A DNA stretch of 64,000 bases from Lineolata rhizophorae (lineage: Eukaryota; Ascomycota; Dothideomycetes; Lineolatales; Lineolataceae): the NCBI GenBank assembly GCA_010093515.1, contig MU001691.1, positions 385,813 through 449,812 of the forward strand. Reading direction: 5' to 3'. A program made the position numbers and the translations under genes. Of this stretch, positions 56,513 through 64,000 are shown piece by piece. Each line of letters begins with the position of its first letter. Position 1 is the first letter of the stretch. The notes beneath the pieces are model-generated. The model saw nothing but the letters and a program-made list of their open reading frames with translations, was not told the DNA's origin and made no database searches.

Positions 56513-57610
56513 GCTCAGTGACACCGTCGGCACTAATGTCCACATCGACTTATCTGCCTAATCATTTTCCTTCATCTCTGCGTTGTGTTCGACTGTCGGA
56601 AATGCGCACATTCATGACCTGGGAATTCCACGAAACGCGTGTATGCGGCAAGGGTTTCGCGGGCGTTGTCTGATTTGTCACATCTTTACTAATCTCGTGG
56701 CCGGCACCACCAAATGGTTCCCTACATTAATGTTGCGGCCTGACGACGTTTGTTTTTACTTCGGTTTTCTGTAATTGCTTTGAGACTCAGATCGCTGGTG
56801 GACCTCGTGTGACCAGAATTTCGTACACGACCCCGCCTCGACCGCTGTTCCATTTTATCATCGACTTATCTACTACATCGGCGTCTTCGAGAGAAGGATA
56901 CACTGGCACGCAAATGGCTGTTTTCTTTTCGTGTTGCCCAAATGTGGGGCCTGGGAAGCCAAAAATAGCGGTCGGTTGCTCCCTATTTGACGGCCATACC
57001 AACTCACGCAACGCTCGATACCAATCATCGGAGGGATCGCATCAGTAGATGGCGCAAACCAGACTGGGGCAATGTCTTTTCTTTTGCTTGTCTGTTCTCG
57101 TCGGAGCACCTTCGCATACATGCGTTATCCGTTGTGTTTTACGTCTTCTTCCTGTTCTCTCTTGCTGCGGAGACGGCAACCCTGTCTTCTGCGTATCTGT
57201 CTGTAGGGTCCGTGATCTTGTCTCTTACTCTATCCCATCTTATTCTTTCGTCCTCCACACTTGTTATTTTCGAAAGAAGCCTGCACAGAACTAAAGTAGT
57301 GTTGAATGTGTCGTGTGTCTGATTCGGAAGTTGATCTAGAAGACTGAGCTGGAGGGGCAGTGAACATGAAAACTGACAAGTAGCATGGCAGGGCCAAGTG
57401 AAAAGAAGCAGCTGTAACAGCCATTTTCGGTTAAATTTTTCTTTTCTTTTCAGTTCTTATACTCTTCCTTGTTATCATTCTTGCCCTTGACCCATGCGCA
57501 GCTGGCAAGGGCAGAGGGGGTTGACCACGCTGCCTGCTCCGGTTTTATTAATTGAAATGGAGCTGGCTGCATGGCATAACGATATCCATACGCCTGTTTA
57601 GGTACTTAAA
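56513..57610. other. 3' region of the Pumilio gene, no gene seen
   Basis: 1.1 kb of spacer with T-rich stretches (about 57100-57250 and 57427-57480). Frames up to 111 codons have no signature. Probably 3' UTR and spacer between convergent genes. Confidence 0.45.
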
Positions 57611-57683
57611 CTACTTGTCTAATCAAACTGGCTGTTGAATACCAAAATTACTCGTGTTTTTGGGGGAGCGCAAAAAAAGGCTA
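57611..57683. repeat. Left copy of imperfect direct repeat flanking the DUF7924-like gene
   Basis: Begins CTACTTGTCTAATCAAACT and ends GGGGGAGCGCAAAAAAAGG then CTA. It matches 60721-60792 in the same orientation at about four of five positions by hand alignment, with most differences being transitions. A 13-nt partial match (CTTGTCTAATCAA) occurs near 12981 but nothing longer. Confidence 0.7.
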
Positions 57684-58199
57684 GACAAATCCTAGAAACT
57701 TAGAGGCCTTTATACAGAAGTAACCAACTCAGTGCATATGACGCTAGCAGGAAAGGCCGTCGACTGGCTCTGACCATATGATCGTGAGATGTTGCGGCTT
57801 CATCGAGTATGTATCAGCAAGCATTCTTGACTAGTGACAATCACCAATGTAACAAACATCTCGAACAACAAAAAATCGAGTTCTCAAACAGTCCATCTAG
57901 TCTCCACTCTCGCTCTGCATGCCCTACGCCGTGTCTAGCTGCGACTTCAACAGCGTCTTACGTTTGCAAACCCTTCTCCCAACACTCAACACCGCCGTCA
58001 CCCGCGGATGGCTCGCTGACCGGCCGGCCTCGGCCCACCCGCCTTGTCCGTCCTAAAAACGCGCCAGTAGTTCGTTTCCTACGGGCATCACAACCTAAGC
58101 AACGCCAACCGCTCCAGTCTGCGAACACGAACAGTACTTCACGGCTCCCGGAGAGCTCTAAAAGAGAAAGCCGAACTGAAACACGGAGAAGCACTGCCA

Positions 58200-60101
58200 T
58201 CAAGAATACAGGATTTCACGGGCCGCGGATATCCACAGTCTCCATTTCTTTCCTTCCTGACCAGGCCAGCCTTCATCACAGTAAATCCACACGTCGGCAG
58301 GAGTGTCATTCTGCTTCTTCACAAGGTCTTGTCCTTTGTGACATTGAAAATGGCCACTTGTCCACGACCACCTGACGATCTGCTCGACTGTTGTATTGGA
58401 TGTTGAAGGACCTTCTGAAATAGACGTTCCAGTCGATTCATGACTGTGCCTTGTGCCGCTGGATTCCCCTGCATTGTGTCGCTTTCGCTGACTCTGCTGG
58501 TGACTTGAACGCTTACCAGAACGTTTGGCCGGGAGCGTGTAATCCGTAGGGTCCTCTATTGAACTACTAGATTCCTCAAAGGCCCCCAAAACATTAGAGC
58601 TTTCATTCAGGGACGTCCCAGTCTCATGACTCATGGTATTAACCTCTGTGTGTGACACTGTAGTCGTGAAGCCTAGAGCTGGGCTGGCGCCTGCATCACC
58701 GGTTGGTGCTTCAGCTTCCAAATTTGCTCTCTTGTTTGCCTGCCTAATTGCCTCGCCTAACTTATCTTTGCACCAGTCTCGTCCGTTCCTATATGCGCGG
58801 AGCCCTTCTCGACAGGTTTCCGGAGTGTCGGTTATATCAAAGGATCGTAGCTGAGTCATGTGGTACTCTGGGCGGCCTCCAGAACTGCGTGGCGGGGCAA
58901 CGTGACTGGTGTACATTTGGAGGCGCCCGCCATGGTAGATCGATGAAATGGTATAAGCATTGTTGTCGTAAAAGGGTTCGTCTTGTTGGTACGACTGCAG
59001 ACTGTGCACCCCTCTCGCCCCTAACGCACCATCATAACACGCTTGTCGTCTAGCCACTGCTAACGAACCATCTGGCCCCTTAACTGCCAGGAAGCAGTTT
59101 GGCGCTATTGGGAGCTCTTTCTGCGTCGAAGGGATGATGTAGCCGCCACGCTCGTCGCGGACTTTTCGACTAAGCTGCTCTGGGCGCGCGCCGTAGTAAA
59201 TATCCGGGTTGCCAGGCTTAAGCGTGCTGTCCGTTAGAGGGTCGAGATTAGTGAACGGGATTCCTCCTGAGCGGCATTTCGCATCCCCGATCTCGCCTTC
59301 GATGATAGGAATTACGGATTCCGACACTTGTTTTTCTTTAGCAGCATGTGCGTCTGCTCGTTTTAAATTTCTGAACTCTCGATCAGAAAACCGAGATGGC
59401 GAAAGAGATGGTCGAGGTTGTGCCAGTGTCTGTTTGAGATCCTCCCAGTTGTTTGGCTCAGCAGGTACACTGCCATCAGGGTATTCGTACTCATGAGGGT
59501 AAACAGCGTTATCAATAAGGTGTTGTTGGAAGTCACGGTCATAGACCCCAGTACTCTTTGTCCTTGTCGTGTTCGTGGTGGGCCTAGTACTCGAGGTAGT
59601 TGCAGAATCCCTTTGTCTACTCGACTGGCTCGAGCTCATCGTGTGATTGGGGGAATGGGGAGGTTCCGGGTACTGAAAAGCGCCGTCAGCTTTGGCACAA
59701 GCTAAAAACTATCTTGCAATGCATACGTTCCTCAGGTCCGACAGATCCGGACCACCGTGTCTCGCAAATAGCTTTATGTCCTTCAAAATCCTCGGCTCGC
59801 AGCAGCTAAGATAGTCGCCTGGGTATTGAGCCGTTTGACAATTTCGCTTCGGCCGGCGGGCCGGTCGATGCGGTGAACAAGGTGGGCGGCTTGGAGCAGC
59901 CTCAATGTTTCTTCGGTCCAGCTCCCTCAACGCTCGTTTGGTCAACCAAACCTTCGATAGGTTGTCCCAAAATGCCGGCGGTGGTGGAGATTCACCGTGA
60001 CTGAGCCTCTGCTTCTTCGATATTGGTTGCGACGTTTGGCTCAGCTGGGGCAGCTCCGAGCGTGGACGTTTGCGAGAACTCGAGGGTTGTAGTTCGAGCA
60101 T
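58200..60101 (-). CDS. Fungal expanded-family protein, DUF7924-like, possible PD-(D/E)XK nuclease fold
   Basis: A member of a large fungal family whose copies vary greatly in number between genomes; the name is from memory of similar sequences. One intron, 59673..59726 (GTATGC...TTCAG), rebuilds DLSDLRN-YPEPPHSPNHTM and gives 615 residues. Motifs: AFWDNLSKVWLTKRALRELD, IKLFARHGGPDLSDLRN, YDRDFQQHLIDNAVYPHEY, SLSPSRFSDREF, VIPIIEG, FTNLDPLTD, APNCFLAVKGPDGSLAVARR then QACYDGALGARGVHSLQSY, NAYTISSIYHGG and GGRPEYHMTQL. The C-terminus has CHKGQDLVKKQ and VWIYCDEGWPGQEGKKWRLW. In relatives as I recall them the core reads FFLEAKGP, which would fit the ExK of a PD-(D/E)XK nuclease; here it reads FLAVKGP, so the acidic residue appears lost. 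An in-frame Met at 60161 would add 20 residues. Flanked by direct repeats. Function unknown. Confidence 0.78.
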
Positions 60102-61105
60102 ATGGCAATTATCGGTCGTAGGGACCGCGGAAACTGAGAGATTGTATCGTGCATCGCTCACCGGCGCCCGGCGACATGGCAGGGTTGGGGTTCGGAGAGG
60201 GCTGGACCGTGCTCCTGGTTCTTGGCGGCGGCAGATGAGTCACGGAGTTTAACAAGAACCAACCATTGCCGTCAACACCACTCGTTTCTATACCAGCACG
60301 GCTAGCCCTTCGGAACCTTCCTCAGGTCACACGAGGAGGAACACGTGGTACAGCACAGGGAGGAGCACGCAGAACGTTGAAAAGTCGCTCCCGCGGGGAC
60401 GACGCACGCGATACGTACGCGGCCGTCAAGTCTCTACATCACCAGAGGCCTACCTTATAGTGTATAGACGTCGCTGCTCTGATGCGCGATGCGACGATGC
60501 GACGATACGTAAAGCGTAAAACGGACTAGACGGCTCTCACATTATTCAAGCAAATTTTTGGGGACCGTGTCGGCTTTCTATTGGCCACGGGGCTCGAGGG
60601 CAAGCGGAGAATTGTTGATCGTTAGTGTGAAATGTAGAAATGAGATGAAACTCAATTCGTTGGCCTCCCAAGCCGGTGCACGCAGTACGGCGTCCAAAGT
60701 CAGGGCTGTAGATGCTTAGCCTACCTGTCTAATCAAACTAGTTGTCAAGTACCTCAAACGCTCGTGCTTTGGGGGGAGCGCAAAAAAGGCTACTTATTAT
60801 TGCTTGAACTAGTGAATTGCTGTTTGTTTACTTGAGCAACTCCAACTGATGAGGTTTATTGTATCCGTTTACGTATCGACAGCACGGAGATACAACATGG
60901 ACTAAATAGACGTCATCCACTAACAACTACTCGTAGACAGAGCAAACAACCTTCAATCCCGATATTGCCCATAGTGAGAATACTAAATTCTCGTAATGAG
61001 TCAATATCTCCTACGCCGTGCAATTTCCTCGTAAACCACCTCCCATTCCATCCGCACCACGCCCTCCACCCCTCAGTTACCAACATCCACTCTTTCCACG
61101 AACCC
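60102..61105. other. Upstream region of the DUF7924-like gene, no further gene
   Basis: About 1 kb holding the presumed promoter of the DUF7924-like gene, the right direct-repeat copy, and the 3' end region of the next SDR gene. Only short frames. Confidence 0.45.
60721..60792. repeat. Right copy of imperfect direct repeat flanking the DUF7924-like gene
   Basis: Begins CTACCTGTCTAATCAAACT and ends GGGGGGAGCGCAAAAAAGG then CTA, aligned over its whole length with 57611-57683. The two copies bound about 3.2 kb that contains only the DUF7924-like gene and its flanks. No target-site duplication is evident. Confidence 0.7.
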
Positions 61106-62990
61106 TCAACTCGACTCCTCCCTCTCAATGTCCACAGCGCTACTCACGCTCAAAAAGTCCTCCAGCTCCTCGTTGACGTTCTTCAGCTTGTCCTTGACGC
61201 TGATAACACCCTCGAGTCCGACGATGTGCCGCGCGGGCGGGTTGTCGTGTCCGCCGATGGCCGTCAGCGCGTAGACCGTCTCGGCCGTGACGGCGGCGCG
61301 GAACGACGGCGGGGGCGAGGGGTACAGCGAGGAGACGTCGGGACCCATGAGCGGCGGCGGTGGATACTGTTGCGCATGCGATGGAGTTGTCGATGCGCTG
61401 GTGCCGCTACTCGCCGTGGCGGCAGCTGATGGGTCGGATGAGGGTCCGGCGGTCGGCGAGGGACAGCACCTGGGCTGCTGGGTGTCGGCGGGGCGGTCCA
61501 TGTCGACGTCGGGATCGGGATCGGGACCCTGCGCGCCGTGCCCGGCGGCAGGATGGGAAGGCTGGTCAGACGACGGAGGGAGGCCGCTGCCACTGCCGCC
61601 ACCGTCGAGACGATCGAGGACGCGGCTCAGGACTTCGCGGGCCAGCGGGGCCGGGTTGTTGCGCGGGTGGTACTGCGGGAGCTGCGGCACCGAGGTGATG
61701 CGGTTGGTGAGGACGTTGGTTTCGAGCATCGGTTGGACGATGGTCATCTTGATGTTGAAGGGGGCGATTTCGTAGGCGAGGCTCTGTTTGGGGAGGAAGT
61801 GGGTTTTAGTTGGTTTGAGGTGTGGAGGTAAGGGGTTTTGTGAGGGGCGGTACGTCGCAGTATCCTTCGATTGCCCATTGTGAAGAACTGTAGATTCCGA
61901 GGCCGGGGGTACCGAGATGCGCGGCTGGAGGAATGATTTTGTTAGAACGTTTACACCTAGGGGAATTGGAGGCGGAATCTAGAACTGAATAAGTTCCGCA
62001 AATAAAACAACAGAATAGATTCATAGAGAACTCACTAATTCCTGTGACCATTACAATATGGCCGTTCTTCCTCGCCCTCATGCTAGGTAGAACGGCCTTG
62101 ATAACATTCACGTTTGCAAAGAAATTCGTTTCAAATTGGTCTCGAACTAGCGTCTGAGTGCGATTCGACAGCGAGAGCTCCTCGATTGCCCCAACGACAG
62201 CTAGAATCGAAGAGTGATCAGCAGTCGAACAGAGAAGTCTCAATCAATCAAAACAAAAGCGTACCTTCAGTTGTACATCCCAACAAGATGTCAATCCTCC
62301 CAAATGCCTCTTCTGCCTCTGCGACCGCGGATTGGCATTGTCCCATGATCCTAGAAGCCAGCACCGATCAGTATCTAAAATCATGTGATCGAAACTGGAT
62401 GCAAAGTAAAGTACCAAACAAACGGGATAATAGATCCAACGTACCGGCTATCCAGCCCGACAACTCTCAGCCTCCTCCCCATATTCGCAACAGTCGTTCC
62501 GCTCTTACCCGTCGCCCCAGCGGCAGCCCCATCGTTGCCACTTCGGAGGCTTTCGATGAATTCACGGAGCTCAGCGCTACGGCCCTCCTCGCACTCGAAT
62601 TCGGCAGGCAGCACACCGGCGACGACGCAGTCGCCATGGGCTAGTACCTGGGGTATCCATTTAAGTTGGTTTGATGGAGTCTTATTAGATTCACTGTCGA
62701 AAGGATTACATATAGACAGCAACACGAAAGTAAATACAAAAGCTATTGATCAGAATTTGATTGCCGCTAGCAAGCGGGTAGACCAAGAGGGCCAAGGAGG
62801 AGCGTCGCGGTCTGCAAAGACAGTTGTCCCGCAGAATAACCATCACAGCACTCTCACTCACCTGTCTCGCAACGGCGATGCCCAGCGGACTCGTTCCGCT
62901 CGTAATAAACCAGACCCTGGGTGCATTGTGCGGCGGGAACGGGGGCGGACGCGACGCGCTCAAATGCGGCGGCTTGGAACTACCGCTCAT
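61106..62990 (-). CDS. Divergent short-chain dehydrogenase/reductase with altered active-site motifs
   Basis: Six exons; introns 61784..61853, 61925..62035, 62201..62264, 62351..62444 and 62648..62861, all GT-AG, give 443 residues. The fold is SDR: VWFITSGTSPLGIAVARQ-VL with a Gly-rich nucleotide loop, then RRLRVVGLDSR-IMGQCQSAV with AEAEEAFGRIDILLGCTTE, VRDQFETNFFANVNVIKAVL then PSMRARKNGHIVMVTGI, TAHLGTPGLGIYSSSQWAIE, and SLAYEIAPFNIKMTIVQP. The motif after the Tyr is YSSSQ, where a classical SDR has YxxxK, and the Ser position reads T in GITAHLG. The usual NNAG is replaced by LGCTT. The catalytic triad is thus not canonical, so it may be a non-enzymatic or altered SDR. The C-terminal about 150 residues are an unusual Pro/Ser-rich extension ending in EELEDFLSVSSAVDIE. 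Substrate unknown. Confidence 0.82.
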
Positions 62991-63476
62991 GCTCGCTCCA
63001 AGCAGGCCTCGTCATCCATATGTGAGGCCGCGGAGCATCTTTCGGAAAAAGAAAAAGAATGAAAAGGACAGAGAGGGAACGAAGATGTTTATATGCAGCT
63101 CGGACAAATCAGGGGCGTGCGTTTTGTCATGGGAAGTAGATATGCGTAGGGCTGAGATTGGCGCGCCTGGATAAATGTCGTGTGGGTCGCTGGGCGGGGT
63201 TAGTTTGGGTCATCTGCCTATCCCCGACCCGCGGCGCTCTGATAGGTGCGCTACGGAGGCTTTTCTTGGTGTGGACTTCGAATTTGCACCATGAAACAAT
63301 TACCCCACGGCCAACTCTGATTGACCAGAGCATATGAAAATTATGTGCATGGGGACTCCCCACGTTTAAGGCACAGGTAAGCTCTTAGAGCTTCTTTGCA
63401 AGCTTAGCAGAAACACCATTTCTCTTTCCCCCCGGAGGATATCTTTCCGCTTTATCAACATTGAGCTAGCCGTAAG
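62991..63476. promoter_or_regulatory. Divergent promoter region SDR/Elp5
   Basis: A 486-nt gap between the divergent SDR and Elp5 starts. An A/G-rich stretch (63040-63080) lies just upstream of the SDR start. No named element is seen. Confidence 0.4.
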
Positions 63477-64000
63477 ATGGCACCATCTGCATTAGAATAC
63501 AGACGCGTGCATAACATTCTCCTCATTTCTAAACTATTCAATCCTGGAGAAAATGCGTCACCTTTTACTCTAATAATCGACTCGTTGGAGCAATCTGGGA
63601 AGCCAATACTTCGTGAATACGTCCGCCGAGCAAACGTAAGTTCTTGTCAATCTACTACGTCCTTCGGGCCCCTAGATCGAAGTAATGCTTATGGCGGTGG
63701 AACACGCGTTAGAATTCCAAAATTCCGGTGATACTTGTATCCTTCGAGACTCTCAGGCCACCGAAAGGCGTTACGCACACAATAGGCGGAGCCAGCATTG
63801 CGCAGGACGCACTGCACAAGAAAATTACTTCGCTTCTTGCGGCGTCCACAGGCCGTAAGATATCCCACGTCCAGCATAAAAATCTTTCCATTCTTCATCA
63901 TTTTGGAAGTCACTAATCAAGCTTTTCTACCTTCTCACTAATTAATTTCAATCAGGTTCTCTCATAATCTTCGACACCCTCCACCCCCTCATCACGACCG
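63477..64000 (+). CDS. elp5: Elongator complex subunit Elp5 (Iki1), 5' part
   Basis: A subunit of the Elp4-Elp5-Elp6 ring of Elongator, which supports tRNA wobble-uridine modification. Only the first three exons are in the window; the gene runs off the right edge. Introns 63636..63712 (GTAAGT...GTTAG) and 63854..63955 (GTAAGA...ATCAG). The reading VHNILLISKLFNPGENASPF then TLIIDSLEQSGKPILREYVR is followed across intron 1 by NSKIPVILVSFETLRPPKGV and across intron 2 by STGR-SLIIFDTLHPLIT. The strand-helix order and the LVSFETL/LIIFDTLHPL strands match the RecA-like fold of Elp5. The exon 3 join restores an Arg codon. Everything visible is intact. Confidence 0.82.

Noticed and set aside
57611-60792. 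Helitron or LTR reading of the direct-repeat-bounded unit
   Set aside because: The repeats are only about 73 bp, no replication-initiator or polymerase sequence lies between them, one copy ends CTAG but the other CTAC, and no target duplication is seen.

Overview
The window is nuclear DNA of a filamentous ascomycete (Pezizomycotina; a sordariomycete, perhaps a hypocrealean, is my best guess from protein resemblance). Genes are dense but well spaced. Introns are short, mostly 50-110 nt, with GTRNGT donors, CTRAC-like branch sites and YAG acceptors. Coding DNA is GC-rich, and eukaryote-only genes (CENP-I/Mis6, Pumilio, Elongator Elp5, MARVEL protein) are present. I rebuilt the gene models by hand. 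Every spliced model listed as complete closes in frame.

Left part (0.2-16.9 kb): a mitochondrial GGQ release-factor-like protein diverges from a small serine-palmitoyltransferase subunit. An unrecognised protein diverges from kinetochore protein CENP-I (6 introns). Then come a retinol-dehydrogenase-like SDR, an unrecognised protein, an intronless delta-12 fatty acid desaturase with a perfect palindrome upstream, and a MARVEL four-helix membrane protein.

Centre-left (17-26.4 kb): a decayed D-lactate dehydrogenase gene. It is followed by a divergent pair, a seven-exon cyclase-family (kynurenine-formamidase-like) protein and a secondary-metabolism O-methyltransferase, and then an NHA1-type Na+/H+ antiporter whose first intron has no AG acceptor.

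Centre (27-36.5 kb): a large disordered conserved protein, a SPATA20/YyaL thioredoxin-domain protein and a secreted CAP/PR-1 protein.

Degraded island (about 37-46 kb): AT-richer and gene-poor. It holds a 226-bp inverted-repeat element (MITE) and one long decayed gene encoding a membrane-ankyrin-SPRY protein, split by a roughly 0.5-kb AT-rich block that looks mutated by RIP (repeat-induced point mutation).

Right part (46.7-64 kb): a single-pass membrane protein, a 5.9-kb stretch without a recognisable gene, a Pumilio (Puf3-type) RNA-binding protein, a fungal expanded-family protein (DUF7924-like) enclosed by imperfect 73-bp direct repeats, an unusual SDR with five introns, and the 5' part of Elongator subunit Elp5 running off the end.

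Most genes look like core housekeeping genes with no operon-like logic. The accessory signals are the cyclase/O-methyltransferase pair, the two pseudogenes, the MITE and the repeat-flanked DUF7924-like gene.
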